Assembly (NCBI RefSeq): GCF_014694315.1
Contig: NZ_JAAOXD010000001.1
Location: forward strand, 18,829-82,828
Direction of reading: 5' to 3'
Length of the DNA: 64,000 bases
From: Arthrobacter ipis
GTDB taxonomy: Bacteria; Actinomycetota; Actinomycetes; Actinomycetales; Micrococcaceae
Positions 24,396 through 32,326 of this stretch are shown here, piece after piece. The notes below the pieces were generated by a model. That model was not told the DNA's origin. It did not search any database and saw only the letters and a list, made by a program, of their open reading frames with translations. The position numbers were made by a program, and so were the translations under genes. How positions within the stretch are numbered: the first letter of the stretch is position 1; each line of letters starts with the position of its first letter.

Positions 24396-25625
24396 GTGCC
24401 TGTTTACCTGGACCATGCCGCCACCACGCCCATCGCAGCCGAAGCCCTGGCTGCACTGACGCGCGAGCTGTCCCGGACCGGGAACCCCTCGTCCCTCCAT
24501 GGCTCCGGCCGCCGGGCGAGACGCTCCGTGGAGGACGCGCGGGAAACCCTTGCCTCCGCGGCAGGCGCCCATCCCTCGGAGGTCATCTTCACCTCGGGCG
24601 GCACCGAAGCGGACAACTTGGCTGTCAAAGGCCTGTATTGGTCCCGGCTGGCGGAAGACCCACGCCGGCGCCGGATCCTGTGCTCCGCCGTCGAGCACCA
24701 TGCCGTGCTGGACACCGTGGAGTGGCTCGAGCGTCACGAAGGTGCGGAAGTGTCCTGGCTGCCCGTCAGCCATGACGGCGTGCTGGACCTCGAAGCGCTG
24801 CAGGCAGAACTCGCGCGTGACCCCGAGTCCATTGCCTTGGTGACGGTCATGTGGGCCAACAACGAGGTGGGCAGCATCCAGCCCGTCCATCGGGTGGTGG
24901 AGCTCGCGCACGCCGCTGGCGTCCCGGTGCATTCGGACGCGGTGCAGGCGTTCGGCTCTGTCCCGGTGGATTACCGGGCCTCCGGGCTGGATGCCATGTC
25001 CATCTCAGGCCACAAGATTGGCGGGCCGGTCGGCGTCGGTGCCCTCATCTTGGGGAGGTCGGTGAAGCTCACGCCGGTACAGCACGGCGGCGGCCAGGAG
25101 CGCGACGTCCGCTCGGGGACGCTGGACACGGCGTCCATCGCGGCCTTCGCCGCCGCAGCCGACTCCGCAGTGAGGAACCTCGACGCCGAGGCAGGGAGGA
25201 TTTCCCGGCTGCGGGACCGTCTGATCGCGGGAGTCCGTGACGCGGTTCCGGCGGCGGTGCTGCGCGGGCCGGCGGGCGACGGGCGGCTGCCCGGCAATGC
25301 CCATTTCACCTTTCCCGGCTGCGAGGGTGACTCCCTGCTGTTCCTCCTGGACCTCGCCGGCGTCGAATCGTCCACCGGCTCCGCGTGCACGGCAGGTGTT
25401 CCGCGTCCGTCGCATGTCCTCCTTGCCATGGGCCTGGACGAAGAAACGGCGCGCGGTGCACAGCGCTTCACCCTGGGGCATCCTTCAGCGGAAGCGGACG
25501 TCGACGCACTCCTCGCGGCCTTGCCCGGCGCTTACGCCCGGGCGCGGCAGGCCGGAATGGCCGGTCATGAATCCTCCATTCAGACGGCGGCCACCGTTGC
25601 CCGGCAGGGTTCGGGCATCAGCTGA
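24396..25625 (+). CDS. Cysteine desulfurase (NifS/IscS family)
   Basis: A 409-residue PLP enzyme starting PVYLDHAATTP, with TSGGTEADNLAVKG, the cofactor lysine in ISGHKIGGP, the GGGQERDVRSGT loop and the catalytic cysteine in SSTGSACTAG. It removes sulfur from L-cysteine as a persulfide for Fe-S clusters and tRNA thiolation. mnmA, which uses this sulfur, lies 1.4 kb downstream on the same strand; mycobacteria have a comparable iscS-trmU arrangement. No IscU or SufE-like partner is adjacent. The GTG start directly follows a -10-like box (leaderless). Its stop is 7 bases from that of the convergent flavoprotein gene. Confidence 0.93.
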   Translation: MPVYLDHAATTPIAAEALAALTRELSRTGNPSSLHGSGRRARRSVEDARETLASAAGAHPSEVIFTSGGTEADNLAVKGLYWSRLAEDPRRRRILCSAVEHHAVLDTVEWLERHEGAEVSWLPVSHDGVLDLEALQAELARDPESIALVTVMWANNEVGSIQPVHRVVELAHAAGVPVHSDAVQAFGSVPVDYRASGLDAMSISGHKIGGPVGVGALILGRSVKLTPVQHGGGQERDVRSGTLDTASIAAFAAAADSAVRNLDAEAGRISRLRDRLIAGVRDAVPAAVLRGPAGDGRLPGNAHFTFPGCEGDSLLFLLDLAGVESSTGSACTAGVPRPSHVLLAMGLDEETARGAQRFTLGHPSAEADVDALLAALPGAYARARQAGMAGHESSIQTAATVARQGSGIS

Positions 25626-25632
25626 TCCGGTA

Positions 25633-26889
25633 TCAGCTGGCCTCCGGCACCAACTGGTCGAGCGGAACCGTCTCATCGGCCAGCCGCTCGGCAGGCACCT
25701 CGGTCCGGCCGTTGATGAGCGCCTTGATGGTCTTCTGTGCACTTGGCTTGACGGACCTCGGCCAATTAACGCTCATGCCGGCCACGACCCGCCCGTCCTG
25801 CTGCCAGAACGCCACGAACTCCTTGCTGTCCAGCGAGCCGCGGATGACCGGAACCGCCTTTGCTGCGAGCGACGGGAACCCCGAGTACTCCATGCTGACG
25901 TCGAACTGGTCGGTGTAGAAGTAGGGGACCGTGTCCAGGGCAACGTCCTGGCCCAGCATGGCCCGGGCCGCCACCTTGCCGCCGTTGAGCGCGTTGGACC
26001 AGTGTTCGCTGCGGTGGTGCTCGCCGGTGAATGGATGCAGCGCATTGGCGGCGTCGCCGGCGGCAAAAATATCCGGGGCACTGGTCCGCAGTGAAGCGTC
26101 CGTGAGGATACCGTTGCGGACCTCCAGCCCGGCCGACGTGGCGAGTGCTGTTTCCGGTACCACTCCCACGGCGATCACCACGATGTCCGCGGGCAGGAGT
26201 TCGCCGGCGTCGGTCAGCACGCCCGTCACCCGTCCGTTTTGTCCGGTGATTTCCTTGGCGGAGGCGGGTAGCCGGAAGCGGACTCCGTTGTCCTCGTGCA
26301 GGGCACGGAAAAAGCTGCCCAGCTCCGGGCCGATCGCCGCGGCCAGCGGGATATCCTCAAGCCCGAGCAGTGTGACCTGGTTGCCGTAGGTGCTTGCCGC
26401 CGCGGCCAGTTCCATCCCGATCCAGCCGGAACCGATGAGCACAACGTTCCGTCCACCTGACGGCAGCTGTTCCCGCAGGCGGCGGCTGTCATCGAGCGTG
26501 CGGAAGGTGGTGACGCCGTCCAGTTCCGCGCCGTTCAGCGGCAGCGCCCGGGGCTTTGCGCCGGGCGCCAGCAGCAGTGCCCCGTATCCTTGGATTGTTC
26601 CGTCGGCGAAGCGGACGGTGTGGGCTGCCGGATCAACCGATGCCACAGGGTTGCCCAGCCTGAGGCTGACCTTGTTGTCCGCGTACCAGCCCTCCGGTGC
26701 GACCTCGACGGCGTCCTCCCCGGCTTTGCCGAGCAGGTATTCCTTGGAGAGTGGCGGCCGAAGATAGGGCCGGTGCGGCTCGGTCCCTGCGATGGTGATG
26801 TTCCCGGCGTACCCTTCGGCGCGCAGGGTGCGGGCCGCCGTCGCTCCGGCCAGTCCGGCGCCCACGATGATGATGCTTTCAGGGTTCAT
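25633..26889 (-). CDS. NAD(P)H:ferredoxin/rubredoxin reductase-type flavoprotein
   Basis: A 418-residue FAD protein. The FAD dinucleotide fold is GAGLAGATAARTLRAEGY, the NAD(P)H fold is GSGWIGMELAAAAS, and the second FAD motif is DIFAAGDAAN. The C-terminal ~85 residues form the Reductase_C domain of putidaredoxin/rhodocoxin reductase relatives. These enzymes pass electrons from NAD(P)H to a ferredoxin, often for cytochromes P450 or dioxygenases; neither is adjacent. Upstream, TAGAAT on the minus strand (26930-26925) is the likely -10 and is covered by the inverted repeat at 26926-26954 shared with doxX, suggesting control by the SufR-like protein. Confidence 0.9.
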   Translation of the reverse strand: MNPESIIIVGAGLAGATAARTLRAEGYAGNITIAGTEPHRPYLRPPLSKEYLLGKAGEDAVEVAPEGWYADNKVSLRLGNPVASVDPAAHTVRFADGTIQGYGALLLAPGAKPRALPLNGAELDGVTTFRTLDDSRRLREQLPSGGRNVVLIGSGWIGMELAAAASTYGNQVTLLGLEDIPLAAAIGPELGSFFRALHEDNGVRFRLPASAKEITGQNGRVTGVLTDAGELLPADIVVIAVGVVPETALATSAGLEVRNGILTDASLRTSAPDIFAAGDAANALHPFTGEHHRSEHWSNALNGGKVAARAMLGQDVALDTVPYFYTDQFDVSMEYSGFPSLAAKAVPVIRGSLDSKEFVAFWQQDGRVVAGMSVNWPRSVKPSAQKTIKALINGRTEVPAERLADETVPLDQLVPEAS

Positions 26890-26925
26890 GGCTACTCGAT
26901 TCGCCCGGCAGGCCAGTGGCCCACA

Positions 26926-26954
26926 TTCTAAAAATGGTACTCGTGACTTTAGAA
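26926..26954. promoter_or_regulatory. Operator 3: TTCTAAAA-N13-CTTTAGAA over the flavoprotein promoter
   Basis: Half-sites at 26926-26933 and 26947-26954 have the same 8-base core and identical 13-base spacing as the operator at 23590-23618, with one mismatch. The left half-site overlaps the -10 TAGAAT of the leftward flavoprotein gene. Confidence 0.72.
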
Positions 26955-27004
26955 GGGCGGGCTGGAACCGTCAAGGAAATTTAGGCCCTGATTCCGGCAG
27001 CAAG

Positions 27005-27010
27005 TAGAAT
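27005..27010 (+). promoter_or_regulatory. Candidate -10 box for mnmA
   Basis: TAGAAT about 49 bases before the mnmA ATG. No convincing -35. Confidence 0.35.
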
Positions 27011-27058
27011 AGTCCGGCAACCCGTGCGTCATGGGTCCAAATCCAACAGAAAGCCATA

Positions 27059-28198
27059 ATGCGAGTTCTAGCAGCCATGAGCGGCGGAGTTGACTCCGCC
27101 GTTGCCGCCGCCCGCGCCGTCGAGGCAGGGCACGACGTCGTTGGCGTTCACCTCGCGCTGTCGAGGATGCCGGGCACCCTGCGCACCGGCAGCAGGGGCT
27201 GCTGCACCATTGAAGATTCGCGCGATGCCTGGCGGGCCTGCGACGTCTTGGGGATTCCCTACTACGTGTGGGACTTCTCCGAGCGGTTCAAGGAGGATGT
27301 GGTCCAGGACTTCATCGACGAGTACGCCGCAGGCCGCACCCCCAACCCCTGCATGCGCTGCAACGAGCGCATCAAATTTGCCGCCCTGCTCGAAAAGGCG
27401 ATCGCCCTCGGGTTCGATGCCGTGTGCACGGGCCACTACGCCAAGGTGATCGAGGACGCCGACGGAAACCGCGAGCTGCACCGTGCCGCCGACTGGGCGA
27501 AGGACCAGAGCTATGTCCTCGGCGTGCTCACCCACGAGCAGCTCAAGCACTCCATGTTCCCGCTTGCGGACACCCCGTCGAAGGCTGAGGTGCGGGCGGA
27601 GGCCGAACGGCGCGGACTGTCAGTGGCCAACAAGCCGGACAGCCACGACATCTGCTTCATTCCGGACGGTGACACCGCCGGGTGGCTCGCGGAAAAGATC
27701 GACATGACCACGGGGGACATCGTTGACGAGACCGGCGCCAAGGTGGGCGAACATCCCGGAGCGAACGCATTCACCGTCGGGCAGCGGCGGGGGCTGAAGC
27801 TTGGCCGGCCCGCCGCGGACGGCAAGCCGCGGTTCGTGCTGGAGATCCGGCCGAAGGAAAACAAGGTGGTGGTGGGGCCTGAGGCCCTGCTGGCCATCGA
27901 CGAAATCCGCGGCATCAAGGTTTCCTGGGCCGGCCTGCCCATCGATGAGGTTGACTCCGGCGCCGACTTTGACTGCCATGCGCAGGTGCGCGCACACGGC
28001 GACCCCGTTCCTGCCACGGCGCGTATTGAGCGGGTTGCCGACGACGCCGGGATTGCGCGGGACAGCCTTGTGGTGACCCTGACGGACCCGCTGCGCGGCG
28101 TTTCTCCGGGCCAGACCGTGGTGCTCTACCAGGGCAGCAGAGTCCTCGGCCAGGCGACCATCGACGCCGCGCGGTCCCCGCAGCGGGCGCAACTCTGA
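27059..28198 (+). CDS. mnmA: tRNA-specific 2-thiouridylase MnmA
   Basis: A 379-residue protein with the PP-loop [11 protein letters not shown] at residues ~8-18. The first catalytic cysteine is in [10 protein letters not shown] and the second in [11 protein letters not shown]; these carry the persulfide and disulfide used to put sulfur on U34 of Lys, Glu and Gln tRNAs. The [10 protein letters not shown] motif and the GQRRGLKL segment of the middle domain are present. Length and the extra [14 protein letters not shown] stretch near the N-terminus are typical of actinobacterial MnmA/TrmU. Sulfur probably comes from the cysteine desulfurase encoded upstream. A strong terminator follows. Confidence 0.95.
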   Translation: MRVLAAMSGGVDSAVAAARAVEAGHDVVGVHLALSRMPGTLRTGSRGCCTIEDSRDAWRACDVLGIPYYVWDFSERFKEDVVQDFIDEYAAGRTPNPCMRCNERIKFAALLEKAIALGFDAVCTGHYAKVIEDADGNRELHRAADWAKDQSYVLGVLTHEQLKHSMFPLADTPSKAEVRAEAERRGLSVANKPDSHDICFIPDGDTAGWLAEKIDMTTGDIVDETGAKVGEHPGANAFTVGQRRGLKLGRPAADGKPRFVLEIRPKENKVVVGPEALLAIDEIRGIKVSWAGLPIDEVDSGADFDCHAQVRAHGDPVPATARIERVADDAGIARDSLVVTLTDPLRGVSPGQTVVLYQGSRVLGQATIDAARSPQRAQL

Positions 28199-28224
28199 CC
28201 GTGCTCCGGTCTCCGGAGTGAGAG

Positions 28225-28254
28225 CGGCCGGCGGATATCCGCCGGCCGTTTTTT
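28225..28254 (+). terminator. Intrinsic terminator after mnmA
   Basis: CGGCCGGCGGAT (28225-28236) pairs with ATCCGCCGGCCG (28237-28248), followed by six T (28249-28254). This is the best canonical Rho-independent terminator in the window. Confidence 0.95.
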
Positions 28255-28274
28255 GTTGCCATTTCCCGGTTTCC

Positions 28275-28286
28275 GACCGTTCGGTC
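28275..28286. promoter_or_regulatory. Possible TetR-type operator upstream of the ABC importer operon
   Basis: GACCG-TT-CGGTC, perfect 5-base arms, 171 bases before the binding-protein ATG and upstream of a TAAATT box (28309-28314). Its form resembles TetR-family sites; no tetR gene is in the window. Confidence 0.35.
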
Positions 28287-28445
28287 AGCGGACCGCAGTT
28301 CATTCTGGTAAATTTTGTGTCTCAACTCACACGATGCAATGTTTCACCGGGCAACCTTCTGGTTGAATCAGAGGCATCAGCGGGCTGCCCGCACACGAGT
28401 CGGATCGGGCACCCCGCGCGTACTCATCGAACAGAAAGTTCACAG

Positions 28446-30080
28446 ATGGCAATGAATCAGAGGGCCTTGAAGAGCGCTATCGCGCTGGCAGGCGTTTCCG
28501 CTTTCGCACTCACAGCCTGCACCGGCCCGTCCGGAGGCGGGGGAACGTCCACCGGCGACGCCGGCGGAGGGACCATCACCTACGGCACCACGGACAAAGT
28601 TGTCACCCTGGACCCCGCCGGCTCCTATGACGCCGGCTCGTTCATGGTGATGAACCAGGTCTATCCATTCCTCATGAACTCCAAGCCCGGATCAGCCGAG
28701 GCCAGCCCGGACATCGCGGAATCCGCCTCCTTCACGAGCCCCACCGAATACACCGTTAAGCTTAAGCCGGGCCTCAAGTTCGCCAACGGCCACGCGCTGA
28801 CGTCCTCGGACGTCAAATTCTCCATCGACCGCGTCGTCAAAATCGCGGACCCCAATGGACCGGCGTCACTGCTCGCGAATCTGAAATCGGTGGCAGTCAA
28901 GGATGATTCCACAGTCGTCTTTACGCTTAAGGCGGCGAACGACCAGGTCTTCCCGAGCGTCCTCGGTACCAACACCGGTCCCATCATCGATGAAGAAGTC
29001 TTTCCGGCGAACAAGATCATGAGCGATGACGAGATCGTCAAGGGCAAGCCCTTCGCGGGCCAGTACACGATCGAGAGCTACAAGAAGAACGAACTTGTCA
29101 GCCTCAAGGCCAACCCGGACTACAACGGCGTGCTCGGCAAACCCGCCAACGACGGCGCCAACATCAAGTACTACGCCGACTCCAACAACCTGAAGCTGGA
29201 CGTGCAGCAGGGCAACATTGACGTTGCCGGCCGCAGCCTGACAGCCACCGACGCCGCGGACCTTGAAAAGGACTCGAAGGTCAAGGTGCACAAGGGCCCC
29301 GGCGGCGAACTGCGCTACATCGTCTTCAATTTCGACACCATGCCCTTCGGCGCGAAGACGGCCGACGCCGACGCCAAGAAGGCGCTCGCCGTCCGGCAGG
29401 CCATGGCCGACATTGTGGACCGGGATGCCATCGCAACCCAGGTCTACAAAGGCACCTACCTTCCAGCCTTCTCGGTCGTTCCGGATGGATTGCCAGGTGC
29501 AGCGCAGCCCCTCAAGGAGATGTACGGCGACGGCAACGGCAAGCCCGACCTTGACAAGGCCAAGAAGGCGTTCGCCGACGCCGGCATCACCGGCACGGTC
29601 AACATCAAACTGCAGTACAACCCGGACCACTATGGCAAGTCCTCCGGCGATGAATACGCCATGATCAAGGAACAGCTGGAGAAGTCGGGCCTGTTCAAGG
29701 TGGACCTGCAGTCCACGGAGTGGGTGACCTACTCCAAGGCACGTACCGCGGACGCATATCCCGTCTACCAGCTTGGCTGGTTCCCGGACTACTCCGACGC
29801 GGACAACTACCTCACGCCGTTCTTTATCCCGGGCAACTTCCTCAAGAACCACTACGAGAACCCGGCTGTCACTGACATCATCAAGAAGCAACTGGTCACG
29901 GCTGACAAGACCGAGCGCGAAAAGTCTCTCGGCGACGCGCAGACGGCGGTCGCCAAGGACCTTTCCACGTTGCCGCTGCTGCAGGGCGCACAGCTGATGG
30001 TGGCCGGCGCGGATGTCAAGGGCGTAGAACAGACGCTGGACCCGTCATTCAAGACCCGCCTCGGAGTGATCTCGAAGTAG
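28446..30080 (+). CDS. ABC importer substrate-binding lipoprotein, family 5 (peptide/nickel type)
   Basis: A 544-residue protein with a signal peptide and the lipobox LTAC (FALTACTGPSGG), so it should be lipid-anchored outside the membrane. Family 5 features are ITYGTTDKVVTLDPAGSYDAG near the mature N-terminus and the VKLKPGLKFANGHALTSSDVKFSIDR signature near residue 110. Oligopeptides or dipeptides are the most likely ligands, but this family also binds sugars, opines and nickel. GAAAG lies about 9 bases before the ATG at 28446. Two permeases and a double ATPase follow, with a hairpin after this gene. Confidence 0.92.
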   Translation: MAMNQRALKSAIALAGVSAFALTACTGPSGGGGTSTGDAGGGTITYGTTDKVVTLDPAGSYDAGSFMVMNQVYPFLMNSKPGSAEASPDIAESASFTSPTEYTVKLKPGLKFANGHALTSSDVKFSIDRVVKIADPNGPASLLANLKSVAVKDDSTVVFTLKAANDQVFPSVLGTNTGPIIDEEVFPANKIMSDDEIVKGKPFAGQYTIESYKKNELVSLKANPDYNGVLGKPANDGANIKYYADSNNLKLDVQQGNIDVAGRSLTATDAADLEKDSKVKVHKGPGGELRYIVFNFDTMPFGAKTADADAKKALAVRQAMADIVDRDAIATQVYKGTYLPAFSVVPDGLPGAAQPLKEMYGDGNGKPDLDKAKKAFADAGITGTVNIKLQYNPDHYGKSSGDEYAMIKEQLEKSGLFKVDLQSTEWVTYSKARTADAYPVYQLGWFPDYSDADNYLTPFFIPGNFLKNHYENPAVTDIIKKQLVTADKTEREKSLGDAQTAVAKDLSTLPLLQGAQLMVAGADVKGVEQTLDPSFKTRLGVISK

Positions 30081-30109
30081 GGCTCCACCCCATCAGGTCC
30101 TGACCAGCC

Positions 30110-30146
30110 AAGGAGGCGGGACGCCTTCCGGGCGTTCCGCCTCCTT
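30110..30146 (+). terminator. Hairpin between binding protein and permease genes (attenuator)
   Basis: A 16-bp stem (30110-30125 with 30131-30146, one G:T) and a TTCCG loop; flanking CCAGC/GCTGG extends it. Such intercistronic hairpins usually raise binding-protein mRNA over permease mRNA. Confidence 0.75.
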
Positions 30147-30176
30147 GCTGGCCGGTGAACAGCCGATTCCGGATCC

Positions 30177-31301
30177 GTGACGGACCCGGAAACACAGAAT
30201 CAGGCAGTAATGACAACTCTTATTGAGGCGCCGCCAAGCGACGCAGACGGCCTTTTGCCGACAAAGAAAAAGAAGTCCGGCGGGGGACTGGGCCAGTACA
30301 TCCTGATCAGGTTCCTCCTGATCTTTCCAACCATCTTCATTCTGGTCACCATGGTGTTCTTCCTCATGAGGATCACCGGCGACCCCATCACGGCTGCCAT
30401 GGGCGGCCGCCTGCCTCCGGACCAGCTGCAGCAGCGGATTCATGACGCCGGATACGACCGGCCGCTCCCCGTCCAGTACTTCGAATACCTGGGCCAGTTG
30501 GTGACCGGCAATTTCGGCACCACCCTCTCTGACAACCGCCAGGTTACGGAGATGCTGGCAACCTATGGTGCGGCCACGCTCGAACTTACCGTCAACGCGC
30601 TCATCGTTGCGCTTCTGGTGGGCATTCCATTCGGGATGATCGCCGCCCACCGCAGGGACCACGCACCGGACGCGGTACTGCGGGTCTTTGCCATTCTCTG
30701 CTACGCCACACCCGTATTTTTTGCCGGGCTGCTGCTGAAGCTGACCTTCGCAGTGTGGTTGGGCTGGCTGCCCGTGGCGGGGCGGGCGAAAACCTCCAGC
30801 GAACTTGCCCTCACGGGACTGCAGGCACCAACTGGGATTTATTGGCTGGACGCGCTCAGAAGCGGCAATATGGCCGCCCTCGGCGACGTGATGGCGCATG
30901 CCGTCCTGCCCGCTGTTGCCCTGGGCCTGCTGACAGCAGGAATCTTCCTCCGGCTGGTGCGCACCAATCTCATCGGCACGCTGGGCCGCGACTATATCGA
31001 GGCGGGCCGCTCGCGCGGCGTCAGCGAATTCCGGCTGGTCACCAAGCACGCCTACAAGCCTGCCCTGATCCCCATCATCACTGTCATGGGCCTGCAGATC
31101 GCGGTGATGCTCGGCGGCGCCGTGCTTACGGAAAAAACCTTTGAGTGGAAAGGGCTGGGCTTCCAGTTGGCCAACTACCTAACGGCCCGCGACTTCGTGG
31201 CCGTCCAGGGCATCGTGGTCCTCCTGGCCGTCATCGTCGCCATCACCAACTTCATCGTGGACATCGTGGCCGCGCTGATCGATCCCCGTGTGAGGTACTG
31301 A
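30177..31301 (+). CDS. ABC importer permease (DppB/OppB type)
   Basis: About 374 residues with six hydrophobic segments; the first is at ~40-62 (ILIRFLLIFPTIFILVTMVFF). The BPD_transp_1 EAA loop is seen as YIEAGRSRGVSEFRLVTKHAYKPALIPIIT, the contact site for the ATPase. GDPITAAMGG after the first helix is typical of DppB/OppB proteins. The start is uncertain: GTG at 30177 and ATG at 30210 both lack a strong ribosome site. The next permease starts 2 bases after the stop. Confidence 0.92.
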   Translation: MTDPETQNQAVMTTLIEAPPSDADGLLPTKKKKSGGGLGQYILIRFLLIFPTIFILVTMVFFLMRITGDPITAAMGGRLPPDQLQQRIHDAGYDRPLPVQYFEYLGQLVTGNFGTTLSDNRQVTEMLATYGAATLELTVNALIVALLVGIPFGMIAAHRRDHAPDAVLRVFAILCYATPVFFAGLLLKLTFAVWLGWLPVAGRAKTSSELALTGLQAPTGIYWLDALRSGNMAALGDVMAHAVLPAVALGLLTAGIFLRLVRTNLIGTLGRDYIEAGRSRGVSEFRLVTKHAYKPALIPIITVMGLQIAVMLGGAVLTEKTFEWKGLGFQLANYLTARDFVAVQGIVVLLAVIVAITNFIVDIVAALIDPRVRY

Positions 31302-31303
31302 CA

Positions 31304-32326
31304 ATGAGCCGCAACCCTCCAATGGAAGCCACCATGCACCACAAGGCACCGCTTCTCAAACGGCTGCCAGTCATTTCCCACTTCAACAAAAGCGTCGGAC
31401 TCCAGCGGGGCATGCTCGTCGCCGGCCTCGTCCTGACCGCCACGTTCCTCCTGACGGCCATTTTCGCCCCGCTCCTCGCCCCCTACGGATATGCGCAACT
31501 TTCCGACTCCGACGGCAGCTTTCCCACGCAGCAGCCTCCCGGCGGAAAGCATCTGCTGGGCACCACCGTGGGCGGCTATGATGTCCTGTCCCGGGTCATC
31601 TGGGGCTCCCAGACCGCCATCCTCGTGATCGTCGTGGCCGTGGTGCTGTCCATCTTCGCGGGCGTCATCCTCGGCCTGGTGAGCGGATACCTCGGCGGCT
31701 GGCTCGACCGTGTCCTCGTGGTGGTGGCAGACGCCATCTACGCATTCCCGTCACTGCTGGTGGCCATCGTCATGGCCATCGTCATCAGCGGCGGCGAGTC
31801 CAGCCTCTTTGGCGGCGTGCTCGCCGCGGCGATCTCCATCACGGTGGTGTTCATTCCGCAGTACTTCCGGGTCATCAGGGCGGAGACCATCAGGCTCAAG
31901 GCGGAACCCTTCGTCGAATCGGCTAAAGTGGTGGGCGCCTCCAGCGTCCGCATCATGGGCCGGCACATCTACCGGAATGCCACCCGCACACTTCCGCTGA
32001 TTTTCACCCTGAATGCTTCCGAGGCGATCCTGACCCTCGCAGGCCTGGGCTTCCTGGGATTCGGCATCGAGCCCTCGTCCGCCGCCGAATGGGGCTTCGA
32101 CCTCAACAAGGCGCTGGCGGACACCACCTCGGGCATCTGGTGGACCGGCGTGTTCCCGGGCCTCGCCATCGTCTGGACGGTGCTTGGCCTGACGCTGGTG
32201 GGGGAGAGCATTAACGACCTCAACGATCCCCGTCTCCGCGGGCGCAAGCGCGCCGGTAACAAGGGCGGACCGGACTCGGCCGCGGCGGCCCAGGCAGCCA
32301 TTTCAGCAGATGTGAGAAGCTCATGA
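31304..32326 (+). CDS. ABC importer permease (DppC/OppC type)
   Basis: A 340-residue protein with an N-terminal cytoplasmic segment, a first helix at ~38-58 (GMLVAGLVLTATFLLTAIFAPLLAPYG), the DppC motif HLLGTTVGGYDVLSRVIWGSQTA, and an EAA loop (FVESAKVVGASSVRIMGRHIYRNA). It should form the transmembrane channel with the preceding permease. ATG at 31304 lies 2 bases after the upstream stop; the last four bases overlap the ATPase gene (ATGA). Confidence 0.93.
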   Translation: MSRNPPMEATMHHKAPLLKRLPVISHFNKSVGLQRGMLVAGLVLTATFLLTAIFAPLLAPYGYAQLSDSDGSFPTQQPPGGKHLLGTTVGGYDVLSRVIWGSQTAILVIVVAVVLSIFAGVILGLVSGYLGGWLDRVLVVVADAIYAFPSLLVAIVMAIVISGGESSLFGGVLAAAISITVVFIPQYFRVIRAETIRLKAEPFVESAKVVGASSVRIMGRHIYRNATRTLPLIFTLNASEAILTLAGLGFLGFGIEPSSAAEWGFDLNKALADTTSGIWWTGVFPGLAIVWTVLGLTLVGESINDLNDPRLRGRKRAGNKGGPDSAAAAQAAISADVRSS

